A program made the translations under genes and the position numbers. A stretch of 64,000 bases of DNA from an uncultured Raoultella sp. Lineage in GTDB: Bacteria > Pseudomonadota > Gammaproteobacteria > Enterobacterales > Enterobacteriaceae. Shown one piece after another: positions 8,377 to 19,946 of the stretch. The stretch covers positions 235,798 to 299,797 of the forward strand of contig CAAEVH010000004.1 in NCBI GenBank assembly GCA_900759445.1. The letters are read 5' to 3'. The notes beneath the pieces were generated by a model. The model ran no database searches. It was not told the DNA's origin and saw only the letters and a program-made list of their open reading frames with translations. Positions within the stretch are counted from its first letter, which is position 1; each line of letters opens with the position of its first letter.

Positions 8377-10191
8377 ATGATCCCTCGCGTATTGCTGCTG
8401 TTTATCGCCCTCATCGGGTTTAGCGCCGAGGCGCAGTCCATCAAAGAAAGCTATGCTTTTGCCGTACTGGGCGAACCGAAGTACGCGTTTAACTTTAATC
8501 ACTTTGATTACGTCAACCCTGCGGCCCCCAAAGGCGGGCAAATCACCCTCTCCGCCATCGGCACGTTCGATAACTTCAACCGCTATGCGATGCGCGGTAA
8601 TCCCGGAGCACGTACCGAAACGCTTTACGATACGCTGTTTACTACCTCTGACGATGAACCTGGCAGCTATTATCCGCTCATCGCCGACAGCGCACGCTAT
8701 GCTGATGACTATTCCTGGGTAGAAATCGCCATCAATCCGCGAGCGCGTTTTCACGATGGCTCCCCCATTACCGCCAGCGATGTCGCATTCACCTTCCACA
8801 AATTTATGACTGAAGGCGTGCCGCAATTTCGCCTGGTCTACAAGGGAACAACGGTAAAAGCGATCGCGCCATTAACCGTACGTATTGAATTAGCCAAACC
8901 GGGTAAAGAGGACATGCTCAGCCTGTTTTCATTACCCGTGATGCCAGAGAAGTACTGGAAAGATCATAAGCTCAGCGATCCCTTATCATCGCCTCCGCTC
9001 GCCAGCGGTCCTTATCGCATCACGAAATGGAAGATGGGTCAGTACATTGTCTATTCGCGCGTCAACGATTATTGGGCCGCTAATCTGCCCGTCAACCGTG
9101 GCCGCTGGAACTTTGATACCATCCGCTACGACTACTATCTGGATGACAACGTCGCCTTTGAAGCGTTTAAGGCCGGAGCGTTTGACCTGCGTCTTGAAAA
9201 CGATGCCAAAAACTGGGCGACACGTTATACCGGTAAAAATTTCGCGAATCATTACATCATCAAAGATGAGCAAAAAAACGAATCCGCCCAGGATACGCGT
9301 TGGCTGGCGTTTAATATTCAGCGCCCAGTGTTCAGCGACCGACGGGTGCGAGAAGCCATCACCCTGGCCTTTGATTTTGAATGGATGAATAAAGCTCTGT
9401 TCTATAATGCCTGGAGTCGGACCAACAGCTATTTTCAGAATACCGAGTATGCCGCTAAAAATTACCCCGATGCGGATGAACTGGTGATACTTGCGCCCTT
9501 GAAAAAAGATCTCCCTCCTGAGGTCTTCAGCCAAATTTATCAGCCGCCGAAATCAAAAGGCGATGGCTACGATCGTGACAACCTGTTGAAAGCCGATGCC
9601 TTACTGGAGCAGGCCGGATGGGTACTTAAGGGACAACAGCGCGTAAACAGCGCCAACGGTAAACCTCTGAGCTTTGAACTGTTGCTCCCGGCGGGCAGTA
9701 ACAGTCAGTGGGTGCTGCCGTTCCAGCACAACCTGCAGCGCTTAGGTATTACAATGAACATCCGCCAGGTTGATAACTCACAAATCACAAACCGGCTGCG
9801 CAGTCGTGACTATGACATGATGCCGAGATTGTATCGCGCAATGCCGTGGCCAAGTTCGGACCTGCAAATTCTCTGGGCCTCTGAATATATTGACTCCAGC
9901 TATAACGCCCCGGGCGTGCAAAGCCCGGTGATTGATAAACTGATCAACCAAATCATCACGGCGCAGGGTGATAAAGCCAAACTAATCCCACTCGGTCGGG
10001 CACTGGACAGGGTATTAACCTGGAACTACTACATGTTGCCAATGTGGTTTATGGCAGAGGATCGCATCGCCTGGTGGGATAAGTTTTCGCATCCAGCTAT
10101 TCGCCCCATTTATACCATTGGTCTCGACAACTGGTGGTACGACGTTAACAAAGCGGCGAAACTGCCAGCAGCCAGACGGCAGGGAGAATAA
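8377..10191 (+). CDS. yejA: peptide/microcin C ABC importer, periplasmic binding protein YejA
   Basis: Substrate-binding protein of the YejABEF importer, which takes up oligopeptides and the peptide-nucleotide antibiotic microcin C. It has 604 residues with a short signal peptide (MIPRVLLLFIALIGFSAEA) and a SBP_bac_5 (DppA/OppA-like) fold containing YDTLF and FHDGSPITASDV typical of the family. It is the first gene of a tight four-gene operon; yejB starts immediately after its stop codon. Confidence 0.95.
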   Translation: MIPRVLLLFIALIGFSAEAQSIKESYAFAVLGEPKYAFNFNHFDYVNPAAPKGGQITLSAIGTFDNFNRYAMRGNPGARTETLYDTLFTTSDDEPGSYYPLIADSARYADDYSWVEIAINPRARFHDGSPITASDVAFTFHKFMTEGVPQFRLVYKGTTVKAIAPLTVRIELAKPGKEDMLSLFSLPVMPEKYWKDHKLSDPLSSPPLASGPYRITKWKMGQYIVYSRVNDYWAANLPVNRGRWNFDTIRYDYYLDDNVAFEAFKAGAFDLRLENDAKNWATRYTGKNFANHYIIKDEQKNESAQDTRWLAFNIQRPVFSDRRVREAITLAFDFEWMNKALFYNAWSRTNSYFQNTEYAAKNYPDADELVILAPLKKDLPPEVFSQIYQPPKSKGDGYDRDNLLKADALLEQAGWVLKGQQRVNSANGKPLSFELLLPAGSNSQWVLPFQHNLQRLGITMNIRQVDNSQITNRLRSRDYDMMPRLYRAMPWPSSDLQILWASEYIDSSYNAPGVQSPVIDKLINQIITAQGDKAKLIPLGRALDRVLTWNYYMLPMWFMAEDRIAWWDKFSHPAIRPIYTIGLDNWWYDVNKAAKLPAARRQGE

Positions 10192-11286
10192 ATGGGCGCT
10201 TATCTGATTCGACGTCTGCTACTGGTGATCCCAACGCTTTGGGCCATCATAACCATCAACTTTTTTATCGTGCAGATTGCCCCCGGTGGTCCGGTTGAGC
10301 AGGCCGTCGCCGCTATTGAGTTCGGACAAAGCGGGGCATTACCCGGCGCGGGTAGTGAAGGCATTCGCGCCAGCCACGCGCAAACCGGCGTCGGCAATAT
10401 CAGCGACAGTAATTACCGAGGTGGCCGTGGTCTTGACCCGGAAGTGATCGCCGAAATCACTCGCCGTTACGGGTTCGATAAGCCTATTCATGAGCGTTAT
10501 TTCAAAATGCTCTGGGACTATATTCGTTTCGATTTCGGCGACAGTCTGTTTCGTAGCGCCTCAGTGCTGACGCTTATCAAAGACAGCCTGCCTGTTTCCG
10601 TCACGCTGGGGCTATGGAGTACGCTCATTATCTATCTGGTGTCGATACCGCTTGGGATCCGCAAAGCCGTTCACAACGGCAGCCGATTTGATGTCTGGAG
10701 CAGCGCATTCATTATTATTGGCTATGCCATACCGGCTTTTCTGTTTGCGATTTTACTGATCGTCTTTTTTGCCGGGGGCAGCTATTACGACCTGTTCCCG
10801 CTTCGCGGACTGGTTTCCGCCAATTTTGATTCCCTGCCCTGGTATCAGAAAGTGACCGACTACCTTTGGCATATTACCCTGCCAGTGCTGGCGACGGTGG
10901 TTGGGGGTTTTGCCGCGCTAACCATGCTGACCAAAAACTCATTTCTGGATGAGGTACGCAAACAGTATGTCGTCACCGCGCGCGCCAAAGGGGTCAGCGA
11001 GAAAAACATTCTGTGGAAACATGTGTTTCGCAATGCCATGTTGCTGGTAATCGCTGGCTTCCCGGCAACGTTTATCAGCATGTTTTTTACCGGTTCGCTG
11101 CTGATTGAAGTGATGTTTTCGCTTAACGGTCTGGGACTACTGGGTTATGAATCCACCGTATCACGTGACTACCCGGTAATGTTTGGCACGCTCTATATCT
11201 TCACCCTGATCGGTCTGCTGCTGAATATCCTCAGCGACATCAGCTACACGCTGGTCGATCCCCGTATTGATTTTGAGGGACGCTAA
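10192..11286 (+). CDS. yejB: ABC importer permease YejB
   Basis: Inner-membrane permease of YejABEF. It has 364 residues, an N-terminal membrane helix (about residues 10-30), a long periplasmic insert to about residue 130, and then the usual permease helices. The cytoplasmic EAA-type loop is visible as [20 protein letters not shown], which docks the YejF ATPase. The start codon abuts the yejA stop with no spacer, and its own stop overlaps the yejE start (TAATG), indicating translational coupling. Confidence 0.94.
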   Translation: MGAYLIRRLLLVIPTLWAIITINFFIVQIAPGGPVEQAVAAIEFGQSGALPGAGSEGIRASHAQTGVGNISDSNYRGGRGLDPEVIAEITRRYGFDKPIHERYFKMLWDYIRFDFGDSLFRSASVLTLIKDSLPVSVTLGLWSTLIIYLVSIPLGIRKAVHNGSRFDVWSSAFIIIGYAIPAFLFAILLIVFFAGGSYYDLFPLRGLVSANFDSLPWYQKVTDYLWHITLPVLATVVGGFAALTMLTKNSFLDEVRKQYVVTARAKGVSEKNILWKHVFRNAMLLVIAGFPATFISMFFTGSLLIEVMFSLNGLGLLGYESTVSRDYPVMFGTLYIFTLIGLLLNILSDISYTLVDPRIDFEGR

Positions 11287-12311
11287 TGTCGCGATTAAGC
11301 CCCGTCAATCAGGCCCGCTGGGCGCGTTTTCGCCATAACCGACGCGGCTATTGGTCGCTGTGGATTTTTCTACTGCTCTTCGGCCTTAGCCTGTGTTCAG
11401 AACTGATTGCCAATGATAAGCCGCTACTGGTGCGCTACGACAGTAGCTGGTATTTCCCCCTGTTCAAAAACTACAGTGAAAGCGACTTCGGCGGACCATT
11501 GGCGACCCAGGCTGATTATCAGGATCCGTGGTTACAGCAGCGCCTGGAAAACCGGGGCTGGATCCTGTGGGCGCCGATACGCTTTGGAGCCACCAGCATT
11601 AACTTTGCCACCGATAAGCCCTTCCCCTCCCCACCTTCTGCACAAAACTGGCTGGGAACGGACGCCAACGGTGGTGATGTGCTGGCACGGATCCTCTACG
11701 GCACACGTATTTCTGTCCTGTTCGGATTAATGCTAACCCTGTGCTCCAGCGTGATGGGGATCATGGCTGGCGCAATCCAGGGCTATCATGGCGGCAAGGT
11801 GGATCTGTGGGGGCAACGATTCATTGAGGTTTGGTCAGGTATGCCAACGCTGTTTTTGATCATACTGCTGTCGAGTGTGGTCCAGCCAAACTTCTGGTGG
11901 CTACTGGGCATTACCGTGCTGTTTGGCTGGATGAGCCTGGTTGGCGTGGTACGCGCGGAATTTTTACGTACCCGAAACTTTGATTACATTCGTGCCGCTC
12001 AGGCGCTTGGCGTGAGCGATCGCAGTATTATTCTGCGCCATATGCTGCCCAATGCGATGGTCGCCGCCCTGACCTTTTTACCGTTTATATTATGCGCCTC
12101 GATCACCACTCTGACCTCGCTGGATTTTCTTGGCTTCGGCTTACCGCTTGGATCGCCATCGCTGGGAGAACTCCTGTTACAGGGTAAAAACAACCTGCAG
12201 GCACCGTGGCTTGGCATCACCGCATTCATCTCCGTTGCCCTGCTATTATCGCTACTGATATTTATTGGTGAAGCGGTACGCGACGCGTTCGATCCCAACA
12301 AGGCGATTTAA
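11286..12311 (+). CDS. yejE: ABC importer permease YejE
   Basis: Second permease of YejABEF, belonging to the DppC/OppC group. The first membrane segment lies at about residues 20-40, followed by a periplasmic region containing NWLGTDANGGDVLARILYG, the signature found before the permease core in DppC-type proteins. The EAA-type loop reads RAAQALGVSDRSIILRHMLPNA. It has 341 residues as in E. coli. It overlaps yejB by one base at TAATG and ends one base before yejF. Confidence 0.94.
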   Translation: MSRLSPVNQARWARFRHNRRGYWSLWIFLLLFGLSLCSELIANDKPLLVRYDSSWYFPLFKNYSESDFGGPLATQADYQDPWLQQRLENRGWILWAPIRFGATSINFATDKPFPSPPSAQNWLGTDANGGDVLARILYGTRISVLFGLMLTLCSSVMGIMAGAIQGYHGGKVDLWGQRFIEVWSGMPTLFLIILLSSVVQPNFWWLLGITVLFGWMSLVGVVRAEFLRTRNFDYIRAAQALGVSDRSIILRHMLPNAMVAALTFLPFILCASITTLTSLDFLGFGLPLGSPSLGELLLQGKNNLQAPWLGITAFISVALLLSLLIFIGEAVRDAFDPNKAI

Positions 12312-12312
12312 G

Positions 12313-13902
12313 ATGAAACAACCGCTGTTAGCTATTGAAAATTTATCAGTGGGTTTTCGCCAACAGGGGACCGTGCGCACCGTGGTCAATACCCTCTCAC
12401 TGAGGGTTGATGCCGGGCAAACTCTGGCGCTGGTGGGCGAGTCCGGTTCGGGTAAAAGCGTGACCGCGCTTTCTATTCTACGGTTATTACCGACCCCTCC
12501 CGCAGTCTACCTTTCCGGCGACATCCGTTTTCATGGTGAATCATTGCTTCATGCCGATGAGCAGACGCTTCGCGGCGTTCGCGGGAATAAAATCGCCATG
12601 ATTTTCCAGGAACCAATGGTGTCGCTAAACCCGCTTCACAACCTGGAAAAACAGCTGTATGAAGTGCTGTCGCTGCATCGGGGAATGCGTCGGGAGGCCG
12701 CGCGGGCAGAAATACTGACCTGTCTGGATCGGGTCGGCATCCGTCAGGCGGCCAAACGTCTCGCAGACTATCCGCACCAGCTATCCGGCGGCGAACGCCA
12801 GCGCGTGATGATCGCCATGGCGCTGCTTACGCGACCGGAGCTGCTTATTGCCGATGAACCGACCACCGCGCTGGATGTCTCCGTACAGGCGCAAATCCTG
12901 CAGTTGCTGCGGGAGCTACAGCGCGAACTGAACATGGGATTACTGTTTATCACCCACAACCTCAGCATTGTGAAAAAACTGGCCGATACCGTTGCGGTGA
13001 TGCAAAACGGCCAGTGCGTTGAGCAAAATCGAGCAGCACAGCTGCTCACTGCGCCAACGCACCCCTACACGCAGAAATTGTTAAACAGCGAACCTTCTGG
13101 CGATCCGGTACCTGTACCTGCCGGGCAAGCGCCATTGCTGGAAGTGGAAAAACTCTGCGTCGCCTTCCCCATCCGTAAAGGCATCCTGAAGCGCGTGGTG
13201 GACCATAACGTTGTGGTTAACAACGTCAGTTTTTCCCTCCGGCCCGGAGAAACGCTGGGGCTGGTCGGGGAGTCAGGATCGGGGAAAAGCACTACCGGGC
13301 TGGCGCTACTGAGGTTAATCACCTCACAGGGAAGCATTGTGTTCGATGGCCTGGCGCTGCATACCTTAAATCGCCGCCAGCTGTTACCGGTGCGTCACCG
13401 CATTCAGGTCGTTTTTCAGGATCCCAACTCCTCGCTGAACCCGCGCCTGAGCGTGCTACAGATTATTGAGGAAGGACTGCGCGTTCATCAGCCAACCCTG
13501 TCAGCCGAACAGCGAGAAGCGCAGGTGAAAGCGGTAATGGCGGAAGTGGGACTGGATAGCGAAACGCGGCATCGTTACCCGGCGGAGTTTTCCGGCGGTC
13601 AACGTCAACGCATAGCCATTGCCAGAGCCTTGATTCTCAAGCCTTCCCTGATCATTCTGGATGAACCAACATCGTCGCTCGACAGAACCGTACAGGCGCA
13701 AATCCTGACGTTGTTAAAGTCTTTACAGGAAAAGCATCGCCTGGCTTATATCTTTATCAGCCATGATTTACACGTAGTACGGGCGTTATGCCATCAGGTT
13801 ATTGTGCTAAGGCAGGGAGAGGTCGTGGAGCAAGGACAATGCGAGCACGTATTTAACGCGCCACAGCAGGCATATACGCGTCAGCTGCTCGCGCTAAGCT
13901 GA
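12313..13902 (+). CDS. yejF: ABC importer double ATPase YejF
   Basis: Cytoplasmic ATPase of YejABEF with two nucleotide-binding domains fused in one 529-residue chain. Each half has a Walker A motif ([10 protein letters not shown] and [10 protein letters not shown]), an ABC signature (LSGGERQR and FSGGQRQR) and a Walker B motif ending in DEPT. The ATG at 12313 gives the family length; an upstream in-frame start at 12265 would add 16 residues inside yejE and is not needed. It closes the operon and faces yejG tail to tail with a three-base gap. Confidence 0.95.
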   Translation: MKQPLLAIENLSVGFRQQGTVRTVVNTLSLRVDAGQTLALVGESGSGKSVTALSILRLLPTPPAVYLSGDIRFHGESLLHADEQTLRGVRGNKIAMIFQEPMVSLNPLHNLEKQLYEVLSLHRGMRREAARAEILTCLDRVGIRQAAKRLADYPHQLSGGERQRVMIAMALLTRPELLIADEPTTALDVSVQAQILQLLRELQRELNMGLLFITHNLSIVKKLADTVAVMQNGQCVEQNRAAQLLTAPTHPYTQKLLNSEPSGDPVPVPAGQAPLLEVEKLCVAFPIRKGILKRVVDHNVVVNNVSFSLRPGETLGLVGESGSGKSTTGLALLRLITSQGSIVFDGLALHTLNRRQLLPVRHRIQVVFQDPNSSLNPRLSVLQIIEEGLRVHQPTLSAEQREAQVKAVMAEVGLDSETRHRYPAEFSGGQRQRIAIARALILKPSLIILDEPTSSLDRTVQAQILTLLKSLQEKHRLAYIFISHDLHVVRALCHQVIVLRQGEVVEQGQCEHVFNAPQQAYTRQLLALS

Positions 13903-13905
13903 CGC

Positions 13906-14247
13906 TCAAAACGGATTGTTATTTGAAAACGGCTCTGCGATGGCCACGCCGAAATTTTTCAGTCTGCAGGTCGCGGCAAATTCATCCTGGCGATTCACAA
14001 ACAGGCACGGCTCCCCTTCGCATTCCAACACGGAACAAGGTACCTCAATGTCGCTGAGGGCCTGGCTGAGTTTATGCATGACTGACCACGCGCTGTCACC
14101 ATCAGGGCTAAGCAATTTGAGCGCCACCAGGCTGTTCTCATTGCTCTGACCGTTTTGCGGAATCGGTTCAACCTTTGAACCTGCGAAACCCACCGACCAA
14201 CGATAGCACTGTGGCAGACGATGAACGATTGAGAGTTGTAATGTCAT
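13906..14247 (-). CDS. yejG: conserved protein YejG
   Basis: Small 113-residue protein of unknown biochemical function, well conserved among enterobacteria (E. coli form 114 residues). No membrane segment, signal peptide or known catalytic motif is visible. I chose the ATG at 14247 because a GGAAAG Shine-Dalgarno lies just upstream and the sequence then begins [12 protein letters not shown] as in E. coli; an alternative start adds eight residues. It is convergent with yejF. Confidence 0.88.
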   Translation of the reverse strand: MTLQLSIVHRLPQCYRWSVGFAGSKVEPIPQNGQSNENSLVALKLLSPDGDSAWSVMHKLSQALSDIEVPCSVLECEGEPCLFVNRQDEFAATCRLKNFGVAIAEPFSNNNPF

Positions 14248-14583
14248 CACTTTCTTTCCCTGGAAGTACAATCACTTCACAATTATTTTACATCAATATT
14301 AACACATCATTGACAATACGTCTTTAGACAGTTCGTAAACGTTTACACCCTGACTTTATGCCGCTTTCCGAACCAAATATTTAAATTTATTCAACGGTTC
14401 TGGCATATTTCCGCGCTATATGTACTCGTTTCTGCGATCTAACTCAACCTTTTTAACTACAATGATGTGACTTTTTACATAAATTGATTTTACATAAAAT
14501 AAACATAAACGGGGAAACAGATAGATTTGCGGTTGATGTATATCAACTCTGGAGGCCCTATCGGCCCCAGGTTGTGTAATAGA
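14248..14583. other. yejG upstream region
   Basis: This 336-base AT-rich stretch lies between the bcr stop and the yejG start; both genes run on the minus strand. It should hold the yejG promoter. Apart from a perfect FNR-type palindrome near its bcr end, I see no gene, RNA or strong hairpin in it. Confidence 0.6.
14533..14546. promoter_or_regulatory. perfect FNR-type palindrome
   Basis: TTGATGTATATCAA fits the FNR consensus TTGAT-N4-ATCAA exactly, and the match extends one base on each side (G...C). It lies about 38 bases past the bcr stop and about 290 bases upstream of yejG. Candidate -10 elements such as TATGTT or TATTTT on the minus strand lie roughly 30 to 45 bases towards yejG, compatible with FNR activation of a long-leader transcript. 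Function is inferred. Confidence 0.5.
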
Positions 14584-15774
14584 TCACCGTTTTTTGGCGC
14601 GGCTGGCGTAGAGATAGAAGAGAATTGAGCAGGTAGCGCAAAATGCTATCGACCAGATCATCGGCCAGGCCGAGTTAAAAGTCGCCAGTGACAGCAGTGC
14701 CCCAACGATGGCGCCAATGCCAAAACGGAACGTCCCTGCCAGCGATGACGCCGTTCCCGCCATATGCGGAAATTCATCCAGAATGACTGCCATGGCGTTG
14801 GATGACACCATCGACACGCAGCCAACAAACGCCGCAACGCCCACCACCAGCGCCCAGAAACCAACCCCGAACAGCGCGCTAAAGACCATCCAGCCCGCCA
14901 TCACGAACTGGATCCACAGGCCAGTACGGAACATATTCAACGCCCCAACCCGACGAACAAAGCGGCTGTTGATGATGGTCATCACGAACAGGAAAACAAT
15001 GTTCAGCGCGAAGTAATAGCCGAAATGCTGCGGTGAAACGTGGTTGATCTCAATGTAAACAAAAGGTCCGGCGCTCAGGAACGAGAACATCCCGGCAAAA
15101 CTAAACCCACTGGCCAGCATATAGCTCAGTACACGCTTGTGGCGAAACAGCGAGGCAAAGTTGCCGAGAGTAGTACGCAAGCGAAACGGCTGGCGGCGCT
15201 CAACCGGCAAGGTCTCTTTGATCAGCGTAAAGATCATCACCGACGCCAGAATAGCCGCCACGGCGAGGATCCAAAAGATGTAGTGCCAGCTCAGCCATAC
15301 CAATACCCAGCCGCCTACGATGGGTGCCAGTAAGGGTGCAATTGTCGTGACCAGCATGACAAAGGACATCATGCGCGAAAACTCTTCCTTCGGATAGATA
15401 TCGCGCATCAAGGCGTTGATAACCACGCTCGCCGCTGCCGCAGCCAGACCATGGAAGAAACGCATCACGATCAGTTGATCGATAGTTTGTGCCAGCGCAC
15501 AGGCAACTGCCGCCGCCGCAAACACCAGCGTCCCGCCCAGAATCACCGGCTTGCGCCCAATGCTGTCAGCCATTGGACCATAGAGTAACTGCCCCACCGC
15601 GAACCCAAGAATATAGGTACTGAGGGTCATCTGCGCGCTACCTGCAGGCACACCAAACTGTTCAGAGATAACAGGTAGTGCCGGAAGATACATATCAATC
15701 GACAACGGCATCAGCATGGCTAACAAGCCAAGGATAAAGACAATGGCAATTGACGAGTTCTGCCGGGTGGTCAC
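14584..15774 (-). CDS. bcr: bicyclomycin/multidrug exporter Bcr
   Basis: Major facilitator drug:proton antiporter of the DHA1 Bcr/CflA family, exporting bicyclomycin, sulfonamides and some dipeptides. It has 396 residues with about twelve hydrophobic helices. The loop 2-3 motif A appears as [16 protein letters not shown], and the family-typical D-Y-P motif lies in [10 protein letters not shown]. The start is GTG at 15774, supported by AGGAG at six bases and by match to the E. coli start. It follows rsuA by 15 bases, so the two are probably cotranscribed. Confidence 0.95.
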   Translation of the reverse strand: MTTRQNSSIAIVFILGLLAMLMPLSIDMYLPALPVISEQFGVPAGSAQMTLSTYILGFAVGQLLYGPMADSIGRKPVILGGTLVFAAAAVACALAQTIDQLIVMRFFHGLAAAAASVVINALMRDIYPKEEFSRMMSFVMLVTTIAPLLAPIVGGWVLVWLSWHYIFWILAVAAILASVMIFTLIKETLPVERRQPFRLRTTLGNFASLFRHKRVLSYMLASGFSFAGMFSFLSAGPFVYIEINHVSPQHFGYYFALNIVFLFVMTIINSRFVRRVGALNMFRTGLWIQFVMAGWMVFSALFGVGFWALVVGVAAFVGCVSMVSSNAMAVILDEFPHMAGTASSLAGTFRFGIGAIVGALLSLATFNSAWPMIWSIAFCATCSILFYLYASRAKKR

Positions 15775-15789
15775 ATTTAGCTCCTGAAA

Positions 15790-16497
15790 TTAACGCGGGG
15801 TTAAGTTAACGCTGGCGATTTCTTCTTCGGTCAATGGACGGTATTCACCCGGCTCCAGATCCTCATCAAGCTTGATGTCACCAATCCGTTCACGGTGCAG
15901 TTCCACAACGTGGTTACCGACGGCGGCAAACATACGTTTAACCTGATGATAGCGCCCTTCGCTGATGGTCAATCGCACCTGAGTTGGCGTAATAACCTCC
16001 AGCACGGCCGGTTTGGTCAGGTCTTTCTCATTATGCAGTTGTACGCCATGGGCAAACTGTTCGGCGGTGTCATCTGCCACCGGCGACTCCAGCGTCACCA
16101 GATAGGTTTTCTCACAATGGTGACGTGGCGAAGTGATGCGATGCGACCACTGTCCGTCATCGGTCATCAGCACCAGTCCGGTGGTGTCGATATCCAGGCG
16201 ACCTGCCGCATGCAGTTTGTAGGCAACCGGCTCATCAAGGAAATAGAGCACGGTCGGGTGATCCGGGTCATCCGTTGAGCAAACATAACCCTGAGGTTTA
16301 TTCAGCATAAAATAGCGCGGGCCATTTTGTTGAATCAGGGAATTGCCGTCATATTCTACGTCGTGTTCTGGCAGCAGCTTAAAGGCACTGTTTTTGACGA
16401 TTTCACCGTCGACGGTAACGCGGTTAGCACGGATCTCACGCCCGGCAATAGCGCGGCTGACGCCGAGTTGCTGAGCGATAAATTTATCAAGTCGCAT
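15790..16497 (-). CDS. rsuA: 16S rRNA pseudouridine(516) synthase RsuA
   Basis: Makes pseudouridine 516 in 16S rRNA during assembly of the small ribosomal subunit. It has 235 residues. An S4 RNA-binding domain occupies the N-terminus ([19 protein letters not shown]), and the catalytic domain has [12 protein letters not shown] with nucleophile Asp102. The C-terminal [15 protein letters not shown] is the conserved RsuA/RluB family segment. It is first in the probable rsuA-bcr unit and divergent from radD. Confidence 0.96.
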   Translation of the reverse strand: MRLDKFIAQQLGVSRAIAGREIRANRVTVDGEIVKNSAFKLLPEHDVEYDGNSLIQQNGPRYFMLNKPQGYVCSTDDPDHPTVLYFLDEPVAYKLHAAGRLDIDTTGLVLMTDDGQWSHRITSPRHHCEKTYLVTLESPVADDTAEQFAHGVQLHNEKDLTKPAVLEVITPTQVRLTISEGRYHQVKRMFAAVGNHVVELHRERIGDIKLDEDLEPGEYRPLTEEEIASVNLTPR

Positions 16498-16647
16498 GAG
16501 TGTGATTTTTGCCTGTAAAAAACAAGAAGCGGGATTGCGCCCGAAAAGTGGGACGATTATCCGCCCAGTATAGCGGCGTTACACCATCCCTCAAGGGAAA
16601 TGATTCATGGCATACTATACATTGTTGCTGCTTACCTTAATGAGCCC

Positions 16648-18408
16648 ATGATTTTTACTCTTCGCCCGTACCAAAAAGAAGCCGTGGATGCCACGCTCAA
16701 CCATTTCCGCCACCATCGCACGCCAGCGGTTATCGTCCTGCCAACCGGTGCGGGAAAAAGCCTGGTGATTGCTGAACTGGCCCGCGTGGCGCGTGGTCGC
16801 GTGCTGATACTGGCGCACGTTAAAGAACTGGTCGCGCAAAACCATGCCAAATATCGCGCGCTGGGGCTGGAAGCCGATATTTTTGCCGCAGGTCTGAAGC
16901 GTAAAGAGAGCCACGGGAAAGTGGTATTTGGCAGCGTACAGTCGGTAGCGCGTAATCTTGACGCCTTTCAGGGAGAATTCTCGCTGCTTATCGTCGATGA
17001 ATGTCACCGTATTGGTGATGATGACGAGAGTCAATATCAGCAAATCCTCACTCACCTGACCAAAGTAAATCCCCACTTACGCCTGCTCGGGCTTACTGCC
17101 ACTCCTTTTCGTTTGGGCAAAGGCTGGATTTATCACTTTCATTATCACGGTATGGTGCGCGGCGATGAAAAAGCGCTGTTTCGTGACTGCATTTATGAAT
17201 TACCGTTGCGTTACATGATTAAACACGGCTACCTGACGCCGCCAGAACGCCTCGACATGCCGGTAGTGCAGTATGACTTCAGCCGCCTGCAGGCGCAGAG
17301 TAACGGCCTGTTTAGCGAAACAGATCTCAATCAGGAACTGAAAAAGCAGCAGCGAATAACGCCGCATATCATCAGCCAGATTGTCGAGTTTGCCCAGACG
17401 CGCAAAGGGGTGATGATTTTCGCCGCCACAGTGGAGCACGCCAAAGAAATTCTGGGCCTGCTGCCTGCTGACGATGCCGCGCTAATCACCGGAGACACGC
17501 CTGGCGCTGAGCGTGATGTGCTGATTGAAGAGTTCAAAGCCCAGCGCTTTCGCTATCTGGTGAATGTGTCGGTCCTGACCACTGGCTTCGATGCCCCGCA
17601 CGTCGACCTTATTGCCATTCTGCGCCCGACGGAGTCAGTTAGCCTTTACCAACAAATTGTCGGTCGCGGCCTGCGCCTGGCGCCGGGTAAAACCGACTGT
17701 CTGATCCTCGATTATGCCGGTAACCCGCACGATCTTTACGCGCCGGAAGTGGGTGCGCCGAAAGGAAAAAGCGATAACGTTCCGGTGCAGGTGTTCTGTC
17801 CCGCCTGCGGGTTTGCAAACACCTTCTGGGGCAAAACAACGGCAGACGGCACGCTGATTGAACACTTTGGCCGCCGCTGTCAAGGGTGGTTTGAAGATGA
17901 TGACGGCCATCGCGAACAGTGCGATTTTCGTTTTCGTTTTAAAAACTGCCCACAATGCAACGCGGAAAATGATATCGCCGCCCGCCGTTGTCGGGAGTGC
18001 GACACGGTGCTGGTTGACCCGGATGACATGCTGAAAGCCGCGCTCAGGCTCAAAGATGCGCTGGTCCTGCGCTGTAGCGGCATGGTGTTACAAAACGGCC
18101 AGGATGAAAAAGGCGAATGGCTAAAAATCACCTATTACGATGAAGATGGTGCCGACGTTAGCGAACGCTTTCGCCTGCATACTCCCGCGCAACGTACGGC
18201 TTTCGAGCAACTGTTTATTCGCCCGCACACCCGAACGCCCGGCATTCCCTTACGCTGGATAACCGCCGCCGATATCCTCGCCCAGCAGGCGCTGTTACGT
18301 CATCCTGATTTCGTGGTGGCGCGTATGAAAGGTCAGTACTGGCAGGTCCGTGAAAAGGTCTTCGATTATGAAGGACGCTATCGTCGGGCACATGAATTAC
18401 GCGGTTAA
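16648..18408 (+). CDS. radD: DNA repair ATPase/helicase-like protein RadD (YejH)
   Basis: Superfamily 2 helicase-like ATPase involved in double-strand break repair, which stimulates RecA-mediated strand exchange and interacts with SSB. It has 586 residues. Helicase motifs are visible: the Walker A motif PTGAGKS at about residue 33, DECH box, LTATPF, and motif [10 protein letters not shown]. The C-terminal part has a zinc-finger-like set of cysteines (CPAC, CQGW, CPQCN, CREC). An upstream in-frame ATG at 16600 would add 16 residues not found in the family, so 16648 was chosen. Confidence 0.94.
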   Translation: MIFTLRPYQKEAVDATLNHFRHHRTPAVIVLPTGAGKSLVIAELARVARGRVLILAHVKELVAQNHAKYRALGLEADIFAAGLKRKESHGKVVFGSVQSVARNLDAFQGEFSLLIVDECHRIGDDDESQYQQILTHLTKVNPHLRLLGLTATPFRLGKGWIYHFHYHGMVRGDEKALFRDCIYELPLRYMIKHGYLTPPERLDMPVVQYDFSRLQAQSNGLFSETDLNQELKKQQRITPHIISQIVEFAQTRKGVMIFAATVEHAKEILGLLPADDAALITGDTPGAERDVLIEEFKAQRFRYLVNVSVLTTGFDAPHVDLIAILRPTESVSLYQQIVGRGLRLAPGKTDCLILDYAGNPHDLYAPEVGAPKGKSDNVPVQVFCPACGFANTFWGKTTADGTLIEHFGRRCQGWFEDDDGHREQCDFRFRFKNCPQCNAENDIAARRCRECDTVLVDPDDMLKAALRLKDALVLRCSGMVLQNGQDEKGEWLKITYYDEDGADVSERFRLHTPAQRTAFEQLFIRPHTRTPGIPLRWITAADILAQQALLRHPDFVVARMKGQYWQVREKVFDYEGRYRRAHELRG

Positions 18409-18420
18409 TCGTACTTTTGA

Positions 18421-18449
18421 TTGATGTACCAGCCGTTTAAGTATAGAAT
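18421..18449 (+). promoter_or_regulatory. rplY promoter
   Basis: TTGATG and TAGAAT are separated by 17 bases, ending about 84 bases upstream of the rplY start codon. The spacing and sequence fit a sigma-70 promoter. The transcribed leader is around 75 bases. Confidence 0.55.
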
Positions 18450-18532
18450 CTCGCCCGCTTTTGCATACGCAAAGCAGATCACTTACCTGTTGCTGGGTCG
18501 CCTGTAGCAGGAATTATTAAAGAGAGATTTAA

Positions 18533-18817
<285 letters not shown>

Positions 18818-18836
18818 TCGCTTACAAGTTGAAGAA

Positions 18837-18862
18837 AAACCCCGCCTCGGCGGGGTTTTTTT
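18837..18862 (+). terminator. rplY terminator
   Basis: AAACCCCGCC-TC-GGCGGGGTTT is a GC-rich hairpin followed by a T-run, 20 bases after the rplY stop. A-residues on the other side let it also work for the opposite strand (yejK). Confidence 0.92.
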
Positions 18863-18898
18863 ATGGGATTTTGTTGGCGGTAAAGATGAATCACGCAG

Positions 18899-18930
18899 GC
18901 CGGATGGGGGCGTTAACGCCCCCATCCGGC
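18899..18930. repeat. REP-type perfect palindrome
   Basis: The 32 bases form a perfect palindrome with outer GCCGGATGGGGG and inner GCGTTAACGC, matching the REP family (GCCGGATG...CATCCGGC). It sits between the rplY terminator and the yejK stop codon, the usual place for such elements between convergent genes. Confidence 0.85.
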
Positions 18931-18938
18931 AAACGGCT

Positions 18939-19946
18939 TTATTTCCCGCCCGAGGTACGACGCTGTAGCTGATCGCGCAGGTTCGGCGGCGTACCTTTGA
19001 TGGTCAAAGTATCTGTGGCTGGATCCCAGAAAATACGCTCACCCAGTAACATGGCGTCGAAGTTGATGGTTAACCCGCCGCCGCTTCCGGCAAATTTGGT
19101 TAACTGACGCAGCGTGCTGCGATCCGCCGGGAAGCTCTCTTCCAGCTCGTAGCCTTTATCAGCGGTAAATTCGCTGAAGCTGACTTCACTGACGCCGGAA
19201 AGCTCTTTGGACAGCGACTCCAACTCGATCTCTTCACCGGCCTGCAGTTGCTCGTTGCAGTAGCTGTACACCTGCTGACGCACGTTCTGGCGTTCTGCTT
19301 TATCGAGTTGCGCCTCGGCGGTAAAGTCATCGACCGCCTGCAACAGGCCGCGGTTTTGCGCTTTGGCGTTAAGCCCCTCGCTGGCACCCAGGAAGTCCAT
19401 AAAGAAATCGGCGACTTTGCGCCCTACCCGTCCTTTCAGGAACGTCAGATAGCGCGTGGACTCAGGGTTGGTTTCCCACTCGGTTAAATCAATACGCGCC
19501 ACGATATCCGCATGATTGATATCCAGATAGTGCGTCGGGTTGATATCCAGATTTTCATTGACGCGCATACTGCTTAAATTGTTCAGCACGGCGACCAGCA
19601 GATACTCTACCGCCAGATAGCGGTAATGGCAGAACAGGACAATGCCGCCATCGGCAAAAGGATATTTCGCCAGTTCGTCCCGCAAGCGCCCTGTCGCTGC
19701 ACGACTAAAGGCCAGAAAATCCTCTTCGCCCTGACGCTGTAAACGCAGCGTTTGCGCCAGTTCACTCTCTGCGCTAAACAGGCCATAAGCTTTATTCTTG
19801 GCGCTGTATACCCGATGCAACTCAGCCATCATATCGACAACGGTCGCTGTCGGTTCCAGTAATGAATCGCGCAAGACCAGCTCAAGGTTCTGCTCGTCAC
19901 GTTTGATAAGCTGGTGCAGGGCAATCTGGTTGATATCCAGACTCAT
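18939..19946 (-). CDS. yejK: nucleoid-associated protein YejK (NdpA)
   Basis: Nucleoid-associated protein of the 37-kDa NdpA family, reported to associate with the nucleoid and to interact with type II topoisomerases. It has 335 residues, no signal peptide and no membrane segment. The C-terminal segment holding [22 protein letters not shown] is typical of the family. It is divergent from yejL, as in E. coli, and convergent with rplY. Confidence 0.93.
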   Translation of the reverse strand: MSLDINQIALHQLIKRDEQNLELVLRDSLLEPTATVVDMMAELHRVYSAKNKAYGLFSAESELAQTLRLQRQGEEDFLAFSRAATGRLRDELAKYPFADGGIVLFCHYRYLAVEYLLVAVLNNLSSMRVNENLDINPTHYLDINHADIVARIDLTEWETNPESTRYLTFLKGRVGRKVADFFMDFLGASEGLNAKAQNRGLLQAVDDFTAEAQLDKAERQNVRQQVYSYCNEQLQAGEEIELESLSKELSGVSEVSFSEFTADKGYELEESFPADRSTLRQLTKFAGSGGGLTINFDAMLLGERIFWDPATDTLTIKGTPPNLRDQLQRRTSGGK

